Of a stretch of DNA of 64,000 bases, positions 26,227 to 34,604 are shown in pieces (the stretch's first letter is position 1; each line of letters opens with the position of its first letter). The stretch comes from Cytobacillus horneckiae (GTDB lineage: Bacteria > Bacillota > Bacilli > Bacillales > Cytobacillaceae). Location: contig NZ_PISD01000050.1 in assembly GCF_002835735.1 (NCBI RefSeq), forward strand, positions 54,916 through 118,915, written 5' to 3'. The notes beneath the pieces were generated by a model, which saw only the letters and a program-made list of their open reading frames with translations, had not been told where the DNA came from and did not search any database. The translations under genes were made by a program, and so were the position numbers.

Positions 26227-27699
26227 ATGGAAAAGAAATCAAATTATTTAAAGTCTCCAGATTTATTGCCGATTGGATATGGCGAGCGAAATATCGGGAC
26301 ATTCGGCTTTGCGGTAATCTGGGTAGGTATGGCGATAGTACTGGCTGCTTTTGCGATTGGAGGCGGCGGCATTCAAAGCTTGTCCCTGCCAATGGTATTG
26401 CTGGCGACCATTATCGGATCGGTAGCAATTGGAATTTTCATGTCTATTATTGGCGATATCGGTATTGAGCATGGGCTTTCTTTTCCTGTTTATATGAGGG
26501 CGCCATTTGGAACAATCGGTACACATTTTCCATCGATTACTAGAGGAGTTACTGCTGCCTGCTGGTTTGGTATTAACACGTATTTTGGCGCTTCTGCCAT
26601 TAATGGAATTCTATTTTTATTATTCGGTTTCGATCAATGGTTTATTTGTTTCCTTTTATTCGCGGCTGCTCAGTTAATCAACACTGCTCTTGGCATCAAA
26701 TCAATTGAAAGATTTGCAGATCTTGCTGCTCCGATTATTATCCTCATTTCTTGCTGGATGTATATTACCCTGTCAGACAGTGCTTCAGCTGGGGGCAAAG
26801 AAATATTTGCATGGGTGGAAAGCCCTGCAACTGGAATGGCTGCATTTACAGCATTCATGGTTGTTGTTATGGCAAATATGGGCTTCTGGGCAACGTTGGC
26901 AGCTGATATGCCAACATTATCAAGGTTTTTTAAAGCGCCAAAGAACGAAAGAAATTGGTTTAAACGCAATAAGTCTCAACTAGTTGGTAATCTCATTGTT
27001 ATGCCGGTCTTTAATACGTTCATGATTGCAATTGGTGCTGTTTCTTATATGGCGGTTGGCACATCCGACCCGATAATGGCACTGCAGGAAGCTGCTAGCG
27101 GGTTTGTATTAGGCATTCTCTTGCTTATGATTGTACTAGCGCAATGGTCTACTAACACTTCCGCAAATATTATTCCCGCCGCAACTGTTTTCTCCAATGT
27201 CGGCGGTCCAAAAGTTCCATTTTGGGTAGGTGTCCTTATCGCAGGTATTATTGGCACATTGGCCCAGCCGTGGAGTCTATTTGATGTTCTAAATCAGGCT
27301 CTATTAATTATTGGCGGGATATTGACTTCCATCGTTGGAATCTTATTTGCTGATTACTATTTACTTAGAAAAAGAAGAGTGAATGTCAAAGCTTTATATG
27401 AAAATGATGGGCAGTTTAAATATTTATTCGGATTCAATGTAGCTGGTTTACTCGCATGGATAATTGGCGGGATTGCTGCAAACCTGCTTCCGATGTATTC
27501 ATCACTTGTCGGTTTTGCAGTAGGAGCAGGTGTTTACTATGTATTAGCAAAATACTGGTGGTTTACCAAGTATGAGCAAGCTGAAATTATTGACCCAAGC
27601 GATGAAAAATACTTAGGTTTAACGGTTGGCCGAGATTGGGAAATAGTAGATGAGGAACAGTTAATTGTTCTTCCTGAAGTTGCTAATGAAAGAGTTTAA
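26227..27699 (+). CDS. NCS1-family nucleobase:cation symporter
   Basis: A 490-residue permease of the NCS1 (cytosine/purine/uracil/hydantoin) family with about twelve helices. The family landmarks are the opening SPDLLPIGYGERNIGTFGFAVIW, WFGINTYFGA in TM3 and ANMGFWATLAADMPTLSRF in TM6. The ATG at 26227 follows AAGGAGGTG; an upstream in-frame TTG lacks support. Its place inside the reductive pyrimidine operon suggests uptake of uracil, thymine or a dihydropyrimidine/hydantoin. Confidence 0.9.
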   Translation: MEKKSNYLKSPDLLPIGYGERNIGTFGFAVIWVGMAIVLAAFAIGGGGIQSLSLPMVLLATIIGSVAIGIFMSIIGDIGIEHGLSFPVYMRAPFGTIGTHFPSITRGVTAACWFGINTYFGASAINGILFLLFGFDQWFICFLLFAAAQLINTALGIKSIERFADLAAPIIILISCWMYITLSDSASAGGKEIFAWVESPATGMAAFTAFMVVVMANMGFWATLAADMPTLSRFFKAPKNERNWFKRNKSQLVGNLIVMPVFNTFMIAIGAVSYMAVGTSDPIMALQEAASGFVLGILLLMIVLAQWSTNTSANIIPAATVFSNVGGPKVPFWVGVLIAGIIGTLAQPWSLFDVLNQALLIIGGILTSIVGILFADYYLLRKRRVNVKALYENDGQFKYLFGFNVAGLLAWIIGGIAANLLPMYSSLVGFAVGAGVYYVLAKYWWFTKYEQAEIIDPSDEKYLGLTVGRDWEIVDEEQLIVLPEVANERV

Positions 27700-27714
27700 T
27701 AGAGGGGGATAAAC

Positions 27715-27924
27715 ATGTCTGAATACACACAATACTTGCAGGAAAAAGATAAAATCGATGTCCTTTTAAATCAAGGATACAGCATCAAAAGTATAACAGA
27801 AAATTTAAGCGGAGCTTTTGTTGAATTTGAAAGAATTACAGGCTCTACAATCACTTCAGAAACATTGCATATTCTAACAGCTGATGCTAGAAAATACTTT
27901 TCTGTAAAATTAATTCATCAATAA
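27715..27924 (+). CDS. Small unknown protein in the pyrimidine operon
   Basis: A 69-residue hydrophilic protein with no signal peptide, membrane helix or cysteine. The sequence alternates short helices (YLQEKDKIDVLLNQGYS, ITSETLHILTADARKYF). I do not recognise a family. The ATG follows AGAGGGGG with good spacing and lies 15 bases after the permease stop and 31 before the carbamoyl-amide hydrolase, so it is clearly a gene of this operon. It could be an accessory or regulatory protein for the permease or the hydrolase; there is no direct evidence for either. Confidence 0.75.
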   Translation: MSEYTQYLQEKDKIDVLLNQGYSIKSITENLSGAFVEFERITGSTITSETLHILTADARKYFSVKLIHQ

Positions 27925-27955
27925 TACGCATTCTATTGAGAGGAGCCTTACACAT

Positions 27956-29188
27956 ATGGAAAAACAAAAGCTGTTAATTGACGGTGAAAGATTGAAAGCA
28001 ACGATTGAAACGTTCGCTAATTTCGGAGGAACTAAAAATAATGGTGTAACGAGACTCTCTCTATCTGAAGAGGATAGATTAGCAAGAGAATACTTTCAAA
28101 CTTGCTGTGAGGCATTAAAAATGTCAGTAGTTGTAGACGATATGGGCAATATGTATGCCACACTGCCAGGCATTGAAGATAAACCGCCTATCGCAATTGG
28201 CTCTCATCTGGATTCAGTAAAAAAAGGCGGACGATTTGATGGCGTCCTCGGTGTAATCGCAGGACTTGAAATCGTTAGAACGCTTGTTGAGAATGAAATA
28301 AAGCCGCGTATTCCAATTACTCTTGTGAATTTTACAAATGAAGAGGGTGCGAGGTTCGAACCGTCCATGATGGCATCTGGTGTGTTAAGCGGAAAATTTG
28401 ATAAAGAAACGATGATGCAAAAAAAGGATAAAGATGGCATCATCTTTGCGGATGCGCTCCGTGAAATCGGCTTTACAGGAGAAGAAAGCAATCGTTTGAA
28501 AGAAGCGGCTGCCTTTTTAGAATTGCATATTGAACAAGGACCTGTACTTGAGCATGAATCTCTAAATATTGGTGTCGTTGATTGTGTTGTTGGCATGGTC
28601 TGCTATGAAATAACAATTAATGGCGAATCAGATCACGCAGGGACGACACCAATGACGATGAGAAAAGATGCTTTATTTGCGGCAAATAATTTCATTGCTG
28701 AGGCAAGAAGACAACTTGATACAGTTGATGAAGAGCTAGTTTTTACAATGGGACGGATGAACGTATCACCTAATATCCACACAGTCATCCCTAATCAAGT
28801 TGTTTTTACTCTAGAGGCCCGGCATAAAAATCCGAATATAATTAAGAAAGTGGAAGACATTGTTGAAGCATTAACAAGAAATTGCGAGAATGAAGGCTGT
28901 CAAATAGAAGCGGAAAAACTATGGGATCGGTCGACTGTGATGTTTAATGAAAGCCTAGTTGATCAGCTGGAACAATCAGCGAAAGAACTTGGTTATAGTC
29001 ATAAAAAAATGGCGAGCGGAGCTGGCCATGATGCCCAATTTATCGCAAGCTATATCCCAACAGCTATGCTCTTTGTGCCAAGTATAAATGGCAAGAGTCA
29101 TAGCGAGGACGAATTCACTCCATATGAAGATTGCGAAAAAGGCATTAATGTAATTTTAGATGTAGTTTTGGAATTACAAAATTTATAA
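27956..29188 (+). CDS. hydC: N-carbamoyl-beta-alanine amidohydrolase (M20/M28 Zn-dependent hydrolase)
   Basis: A 410-residue enzyme of the allantoate amidohydrolase/beta-ureidopropionase/L-carbamoylase family. Metal ligands lie in GSHLDSV and GGRFDGVLGV, in NEEGARF and in the C-terminal SGAGHDAQ. LHIEQGPVLE and GESDHAGTTPM are family motifs. In this operon it should cleave N-carbamoyl-beta-alanine to beta-alanine, CO2 and ammonia, the third step of reductive uracil breakdown. The ATG follows GAGAGGAGC. It is the last gene before a strong terminator. An L-carbamoylase activity cannot be excluded by sequence. Confidence 0.9.
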   Translation: MEKQKLLIDGERLKATIETFANFGGTKNNGVTRLSLSEEDRLAREYFQTCCEALKMSVVVDDMGNMYATLPGIEDKPPIAIGSHLDSVKKGGRFDGVLGVIAGLEIVRTLVENEIKPRIPITLVNFTNEEGARFEPSMMASGVLSGKFDKETMMQKKDKDGIIFADALREIGFTGEESNRLKEAAAFLELHIEQGPVLEHESLNIGVVDCVVGMVCYEITINGESDHAGTTPMTMRKDALFAANNFIAEARRQLDTVDEELVFTMGRMNVSPNIHTVIPNQVVFTLEARHKNPNIIKKVEDIVEALTRNCENEGCQIEAEKLWDRSTVMFNESLVDQLEQSAKELGYSHKKMASGAGHDAQFIASYIPTAMLFVPSINGKSHSEDEFTPYEDCEKGINVILDVVLELQNL

Positions 29189-29306
29189 CCGAGTAAAGGC
29201 TTGCTTTACTCAGAGTGCCTTAGTCATTCGATTTAGAGACGTGTCCGCTCGACTCCTGCAGGCGGTGTAGTGACCCCAAAAGGCTAGAAATATTTATTGC
29301 AACCTT

Positions 29307-29343
29307 GGACTGAGTTCAGTTTTGTACTGAACTCAGTCCTTTT
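29307..29343 (+). terminator. Rho-independent terminator of the pyrimidine operon
   Basis: GGACTGAGTTCAG (29307-29319) pairs perfectly with CTGAACTCAGTCC (29327-29339), then TTTT. A smaller hairpin, GAGTAAAG/CTTTACTC, lies at 29193-29210 just after the stop codon. Confidence 0.88.
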
Positions 29344-29933
29344 CATTTTTGCTTATCCGTTTGTTGTTATCGTAAGAAAATACTTCCTTGTTTGTGCAAC
29401 TGGACTGAAATTGCGTGTACTTAAGCAAAAAAGGTCTTTTCTTAAAATCATACCCATCTACATCACTGATATAGCACTTGCTTCTTTCGCGAACCGGCGC
29501 TCAAACCGCAGAAGAGGCGGGCGGTAAGTTTTGTGAAACTACAATTTTCCCCATTTTATTGATAGCCTCAGTCAATCTTGCTTTACTTTCTTTTTCTTTA
29601 CACAGGACTTAAGAATGAAAAATGAGAAATAAAGTTAAAATCCAACCAACTGCCCAAATGAAAATCAAAATAATAAAAAGAAGAAGGCCTCAAATCTCTT
29701 GAATAGCAGATTTGAGGCTATTATCACTAAATAGATACTTTGCACTAAATTTACTTAAAAAGGAAATTTAATTTTTAAATTCCACTTGGCAAATAATAAA
29801 ATAATAAGCAGTAAAAACAGCTATATAAAGGGCTTTTCCTTCTTTTATTTTCAGCCTGCTTAAGTTTAAAGAGAAAGTCGAAAGACAATCTAGTATTTTC
29901 TTCCTTCTTGACGAAAAAAATGGAAATGGTTTA
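29344..29933. other. Gene-poor gap before the siderophore operon
   Basis: About 590 bases with no convincing gene. GCCTCAAATCT (29687-29697) and AGATTTGAGGC (29708-29718) form a perfect stem whose T-rich side is on the minus strand. Downstream of that on the minus strand, a short hydrophobic reading frame (near 29680-29600, containing IWAVGWILTLF) lacks a start and ribosome site, so it may be a remnant of a small membrane-protein gene. Confidence 0.4.
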
Positions 29934-29970
29934 TTGTTAGAATATAAATTGATAATGATAATCATTATCA
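29934..29970 (+). promoter_or_regulatory. dhb promoter overlapped by a perfect Fur box
   Basis: -35 TTGTTA (29934-29939), 17 bases, -10 GATAAT (29957-29962). The stretch 29950-29970 is a perfect 21-bp palindrome centred on the A at 29960, built from TGATAATGAT and ATCATTATCA. It contains overlapping 7-1-7 Fur sites. The operator covers the -10 box, so iron-loaded Fur should block transcription of the siderophore operon. Confidence 0.92.
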
Positions 29971-30037
29971 TTTATAAGTAGCATCTTCTGCAATGAGGGA
30001 AATCTTTAAATGTTTCCTTCTTTATTTTACATCTTAT

Positions 30038-30052
30038 TGAGAATGAATATCA
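30038..30052 (+). promoter_or_regulatory. Second, weaker Fur box in the dhb leader
   Basis: TGAGAATGAATATCA matches the 7-1-7 Fur consensus TGATAAT-N-ATTATCA at 12 of 14 informative positions. It lies just ahead of the dhbA ribosome site. Confidence 0.55.
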
Positions 30053-30074
30053 ATTGAAAGGAGACTTAGAAACA

Positions 30075-30851
30075 GTGGATAACCAAAAAATAGCAATTGT
30101 TTCTGGAGCGGCGCAAGGGATGGGTTATGAAGTGATGCGTGCTTTAGCTTGCGAAGGACATATAGTAATCGGCATTGACAAACAGGAAGAAAAGCTGCAA
30201 ATTGTCAAATCGGATCTTCAGAAGAAAGGGATTGAAGTAGAAACCTTTTATGCAGATGTGACAGACAGTTTAGGCATCGAAACGGTTGTTGATTATGTAG
30301 AAAAAAAATATAAGAAAATCGATGTTTTAGTGAATGTCGCAGGCGTTCTTTCTGTTGGGGAGATTACTGCCATAGATGAACATGAATGGGAAAGAACATT
30401 TGCAATTAATACTACCGGTGTCTTTAACTTATCAAAAGCAGTTTGTAAAAGGATGAAGGAAAAACAAGCCGGTGTTATCATCACTGTCAGCTCAAATGCA
30501 GCAACAGTTCCGAGAACTTCCATGGCTGCTTACTGTTCATCAAAAGCTGCTTCACTTATGTTCACTAAATGCCTTGGGCTCGAAATGGCCAAATATAATA
30601 TTCGGTGCAACATCGTCTCACCTGGAGCGACTGATACAGAAATGCAAAAAGCGTTCTGGGAAAGCGGTGGAAGCATTGAGCAAGGTATTCGTGGCATGCC
30701 TGAAGAGTACCGTGTTGGTATTCCATTAAGAAAAATTGCCAACACATCTGACATAGCAGACGCTATTCTATTTTTAATCTCGGATCGTGCGCATCATATC
30801 ACAATGAATAACATCGTTGTCGATGGCGGTGCAACATTGGGTGTCCAATAA
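30075..30851 (+). CDS. dhbA: 2,3-dihydro-2,3-dihydroxybenzoate dehydrogenase
   Basis: A 258-residue SDR enzyme that oxidises 2,3-dihydro-DHB to 2,3-dihydroxybenzoate with NAD+. The cofactor motif SGAAQGMG, NVAGVLSVGEI and the catalytic YCSSK are present. CLGLEMAKYNIRCNIVSPGATDTEMQ and the DGGATLGV end are close to B. subtilis DhbA. The GTG at 30075 is chosen because AAAGGAGA is ten bases upstream; the frame also opens at a TTG inside the leader. First gene of the Fur-controlled operon. Confidence 0.93.
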   Translation: MDNQKIAIVSGAAQGMGYEVMRALACEGHIVIGIDKQEEKLQIVKSDLQKKGIEVETFYADVTDSLGIETVVDYVEKKYKKIDVLVNVAGVLSVGEITAIDEHEWERTFAINTTGVFNLSKAVCKRMKEKQAGVIITVSSNAATVPRTSMAAYCSSKAASLMFTKCLGLEMAKYNIRCNIVSPGATDTEMQKAFWESGGSIEQGIRGMPEEYRVGIPLRKIANTSDIADAILFLISDRAHHITMNNIVVDGGATLGVQ

Positions 30852-30868
30852 AAAAGGAGGTAGTGAGC

Positions 30869-32068
30869 ATGGCTGTTTCAATTAAAAATAAAGAATATCA
30901 ATTATTAGACAAATTTAACGCTGGTGATAATTTACTTTATTTTCCGAGCAAATGTATTTTAGGAAAAGGAGAAGCGGTTAGCCTAAGTGCTGAAGAACAA
31001 TCCGGATTAAGTTTTAGTGAAAGAATACATACACTTTTTAGAAAAGCAGAAGTATTGGGTAAAGACGAGCCAATTATCATCGGCGCTCTTCCATTTAACA
31101 AGGGCAATAGAGGAATGCTCATTGTTCCTGAAAGCGTTGAACAGCAAGTAGATATGGATAGCAAACAAGCTGGATACACAGCCAGTTCATTATCCATTAA
31201 GAACATTCAATCTATACCATTTGCGGCTGATTATGAAAAGGCTGTAGAGAAAATTGTTTCATCCATTCAAAATGGAGAGCTTGAGAAAGCTGTACTAGGC
31301 AGGATATTGCAAGTAGCTGCAAAAGAGGAGTTGAATATTCCACAACTAATAAAGCAATTAATTGCTGAAAATGAGAACAAGTTTAACTTTGCATTAAATA
31401 TTTCTGATGGGACCGAGAGGAAAAAAACTTTAATAGGAGCAAGTCCTGAACTTCTAATTTCCAAATACGGAAAAACCGTGGTTACAAATCCGCTTGCTGG
31501 TTCGAGACCAAGAAAAGCTGACCCGTTAGAAGATCGTCAAATGGAAAATGAATTGCGTCATTCTAAAAAGGACCTTCATGAACATCAGTTTGTCGTTCAT
31601 TCAATTGAGGAAGCTCTCAGGCCGTTTTGCAAAAGTTTATATGTACCGAAAAAGCCATCAGTTATTTCTACAAATACAATGTGGCATCTCTCAACAAAAA
31701 TCGTTGGTGAATTAAAGGATTCATCTACACAATCAATACAGTTAGCGGAATGCTTGCATCCGACACCGGCAATATGCGGAACGCCGGCAGATACAGCTTA
31801 CAAAAAAATAGAAATGTTGGAACCGTTTGAGAGGGATTATTTTACAGGGTTAATTGGGTGGAGTAATCGAAATGGAGACGGAGAATGGGCAATTACTATT
31901 CGATGTGCAGAGATAGAAAACAATTTAATAAGCCTATTTGCAGGTGCTGGAATTGTAGAAGATTCAGTACCGCAAGAGGAAACAGCTGAAACAGCGGCAA
32001 AGTTTAGAACGATGTTAAGCGCATTAGGCATTAAAAATATTGAGGAAGAAGGTCATAAACAATGTTAA
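30869..32068 (+). CDS. dhbC: Isochorismate synthase
   Basis: A 399-residue chorismate-utilising enzyme that converts chorismate to isochorismate, the first committed step of DHB synthesis. The C-terminal catalytic domain shows GASPELLISK, NPLAGSRPRK, HPTPAICGTPA and FTGLIGWSNRNGDGEWAI. The ATG at 30869 is favoured because AAAGGAGG lies eight bases before it; a GTG six bases upstream overlaps the spacer. The stop overlaps the dhbE start by seven bases. The order A-C-E-B-F is that of the Bacillus dhb operon. Confidence 0.94.
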   Translation: MAVSIKNKEYQLLDKFNAGDNLLYFPSKCILGKGEAVSLSAEEQSGLSFSERIHTLFRKAEVLGKDEPIIIGALPFNKGNRGMLIVPESVEQQVDMDSKQAGYTASSLSIKNIQSIPFAADYEKAVEKIVSSIQNGELEKAVLGRILQVAAKEELNIPQLIKQLIAENENKFNFALNISDGTERKKTLIGASPELLISKYGKTVVTNPLAGSRPRKADPLEDRQMENELRHSKKDLHEHQFVVHSIEEALRPFCKSLYVPKKPSVISTNTMWHLSTKIVGELKDSSTQSIQLAECLHPTPAICGTPADTAYKKIEMLEPFERDYFTGLIGWSNRNGDGEWAITIRCAEIENNLISLFAGAGIVEDSVPQEETAETAAKFRTMLSALGIKNIEEEGHKQC

Positions 32069-33690
32069 GAGGTTACAAGCCATGGCCTGAGGATTTGAAA
32101 AGATATTATAAACAAACTGGCTGCTGGAACGGCGAAACATTTGGTGGTTTTCTTGAAAAGCAGGGAAGAGAAATGAATGATCATATCGCGATAACTGATG
32201 GCAGTGAAGTATTAAGCTATCGTGAGTTAAATAACCGCGTTGATCAGTTAGCTGCTGGATTTATGCAGATGGGCATCGTTAAAGGTGATCGCATTGTTTT
32301 GCAGCTTCCCAATATATTTGAATTTTTTGAAGTATGCTTTGCTTTATTTAAAATTGGTGCTTTACCAGTATTTTCGCTGCCATTACACAGAAAAACGGAA
32401 ATTTCTTATTTCTGCGCGTTTACGGAAGCAAAAGCATATATTATCCCGGATATTTATGATCGCTTCGATTATCGAGAGATGGCAAGAGAAGTGAAGGAAG
32501 CGGTTCCAAGCTTGGAACACATCATCGTAGTTGGAGATAACAAAGATTTTACCGCTTTATCAAATTTATATGTATCAGCCATTCAGCCTTTACCTGAAGT
32601 TCAGGCGGATGATCTTGCCTTCTTCCAATTATCGGGTGGCAGTACAGGATTGCCGAAGCTGATTCCTCGAACACATAATGAATATATTTATAGTTTGCGC
32701 AGAAGTGTAGAAGTATGTGAATTAGATCATAAAACAAATTACTTGGCAGTCTTGCCGGTTGCACATAACTTTACAATGAGTTCGCCTGGCGTATTTGGTG
32801 TTCTTTATGCAGGAGGAAAAATTGTATTAAGCAAGTATCCGAGTCCTGATCTTGCCTTCCCTTTAATAGAGAGGGAGAGTGTCGATTTTACTTCGCTTGT
32901 TCCGCCGCTCGCAATTGTATGGCTGGAAGCAAGAAAAAGAAGAAGTGAAGATTTATCAAGCCTAAAGGTGATTCAAGTGGGGGGAGCAAAATGCAGTGCG
33001 GAGATTGCGAAACAGATCGGTCCGGCATTTAATTGCAAGCTTCAGCAAGTATTTGGAATGGCAGAGGGCCTTGTCAATTATACAAGATTGGATGATTGTG
33101 ACGAATTAGTCATTCATACACAGGGTAAGCCAATGTCAAAATATGATGATATTCGCATCGTAGACGAAGAGGATAGAGAACTGCCAATCGGTTCGACTGG
33201 ACAACTGCAAGCGAAAGGCCCATACACAATAATCGGCTATTTTAATGCAGAGGAGCATAATGGAAAAGCATTTACGACAGACGGATACTATCGAACAGGT
33301 GATTTAGTGAAACTAACAAAAGAAGGATATGTGATCGTTGAAGGCAGGGATAAGGATCAAATTAATCGCGGTGGAGAAAAGATCGCAGCTGAAGAGGTTG
33401 AAAACTATTTGCTTGCCCATAACAACATTCTTGATGCAGCAATTGTGAGCATGCCTGATAAATTTCTCGGCGAGAGGTCTTGTGCGTTCATTATACAAAA
33501 ACACGATGAATTGAGTGCAAAGGACTTAAAGCGCTTTTTACAAGATAGGGGGATTGCCAGTTTTAAAATCCCTGACAGATTTGAATTTGTTGATAGATTT
33601 CCCTATACAGCATTAGGTAAGGTCAGCAAAAAAAATTTGAGAGAAATCATTATCGAAAAATTAAACGATGAAAAAAAAGTTCATTATTAA
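32062..33690 (+). CDS. dhbE: 2,3-dihydroxybenzoate-AMP ligase
   Basis: A 542-residue stand-alone adenylation enzyme that activates DHB and loads it onto the aryl carrier domain of DhbB. Core motifs are QLSGGSTGLPKLIPRTH (A3), GMAEGLVNYT (A5), YYRTGDLV (A7), GRDKDQINRGGEKI (A8) and the C-terminal lysine in LGKVSKKNL (A10). The length matches B. subtilis DhbE. The start overlaps dhbC, implying translational coupling. Confidence 0.94.
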   Translation: MLRGYKPWPEDLKRYYKQTGCWNGETFGGFLEKQGREMNDHIAITDGSEVLSYRELNNRVDQLAAGFMQMGIVKGDRIVLQLPNIFEFFEVCFALFKIGALPVFSLPLHRKTEISYFCAFTEAKAYIIPDIYDRFDYREMAREVKEAVPSLEHIIVVGDNKDFTALSNLYVSAIQPLPEVQADDLAFFQLSGGSTGLPKLIPRTHNEYIYSLRRSVEVCELDHKTNYLAVLPVAHNFTMSSPGVFGVLYAGGKIVLSKYPSPDLAFPLIERESVDFTSLVPPLAIVWLEARKRRSEDLSSLKVIQVGGAKCSAEIAKQIGPAFNCKLQQVFGMAEGLVNYTRLDDCDELVIHTQGKPMSKYDDIRIVDEEDRELPIGSTGQLQAKGPYTIIGYFNAEEHNGKAFTTDGYYRTGDLVKLTKEGYVIVEGRDKDQINRGGEKIAAEEVENYLLAHNNILDAAIVSMPDKFLGERSCAFIIQKHDELSAKDLKRFLQDRGIASFKIPDRFEFVDRFPYTALGKVSKKNLREIIIEKLNDEKKVHY

Positions 33691-33704
33691 AGGAGAGGGT
33701 TTAA

Positions 33705-34586
33705 ATGTCTATACCAAAAATTTTAAGTTATCCAATGCCAACTAAAAATGAGCTGCCTGCAGGTAAAGTGTCTTGGAAGGCTGATCCGAATCGAGCTGTT
33801 TTATTAATTCATGATATGCAGCAATATTTTTTAGATTTCTATGAGAATGATTCTCAATTAATTACTCAGCTTGTCGATAATATTTCAACCATCAAGCAAA
33901 AGTGTACGGAGCAAGGAATGCCAGTTATTTATACTGCTCAGCCGGGAAATCAGAAAGCTGAGGATCGCGCATTGTTAACAGATTTTTGGGGACCTGGTCT
34001 TGACGATAATACAGAGCAGACAAAGATTATTGCTCGCCTAACTCCAACCGATCAAGATATCGTACAAACAAAATGGCGTTATAGTGCGTTTAAAAAATCA
34101 AATTTGCTGGAATGGATGAAAGAGAATGGCAAGGATCAAATCATCATATGTGGGGTATATGCACATATCGGCTGCATTGTTACAGCAGTGGAGGCTTTCA
34201 TGAATGATATTCAGCCGTTTATTGTTGCAGATGCAATGGCTGATTTTTCACAGGCTCATCATCACGAGGCACTAATCTATGGCGCTGAACGTTGTGCACG
34301 GCCGTTGATGATGTCCCAATTGCTGGATGAATTATCATTGGAACAAAAATTGAGTGCAAAATCTATTAAGAATAAAGTAGCAGACTTGCTTGATGTTTCA
34401 CCTCAGCTATTAAGCGATAAAGAAAATTTAGTCGATAGCGGACTTGATTCAATCCGAATGATGATGCTCGTTGAAGATTGGCGCTCACAAGGAATTGATA
34501 TCAATTTTATGGAATTGGCGGAGGCGCCAACTTTAGAAGAATGGTATAGCCGATTAATCCCAAAATATGAACAGGTACAGCAATAG
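33705..34586 (+). CDS. dhbB: Isochorismatase with aryl carrier domain
   Basis: A 293-residue bifunctional protein. Residues 1-210 are the isochorismatase, which hydrolyses isochorismate to 2,3-dihydro-DHB and pyruvate (LLIHDMQQYFLDFY with the catalytic Asp, QTKWRYSAF, GVYAHIGC). Residues about 215-290 are an aryl carrier protein with phosphopantetheine Ser249 in DSGLDSIRMM. Sfp-type activation is supplied by the gene at 43392. The ATG follows AAAGGAGAGGG. It delivers the DHB unit to DhbF. Confidence 0.94.
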   Translation: MSIPKILSYPMPTKNELPAGKVSWKADPNRAVLLIHDMQQYFLDFYENDSQLITQLVDNISTIKQKCTEQGMPVIYTAQPGNQKAEDRALLTDFWGPGLDDNTEQTKIIARLTPTDQDIVQTKWRYSAFKKSNLLEWMKENGKDQIIICGVYAHIGCIVTAVEAFMNDIQPFIVADAMADFSQAHHHEALIYGAERCARPLMMSQLLDELSLEQKLSAKSIKNKVADLLDVSPQLLSDKENLVDSGLDSIRMMMLVEDWRSQGIDINFMELAEAPTLEEWYSRLIPKYEQVQQ

Positions 34587-34604
34587 AATGGGGGTCAGTC
34601 ATTG

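Noticed and set aside
28204..28596. 130-codon minus-strand frame within hydC
   Set aside because: Antisense to the metal-binding region of the hydrolase.
29297..29527. 76-codon plus-strand frame after the pyrimidine operon
   Set aside because: Starts in the terminator hairpin and has no ribosome site.
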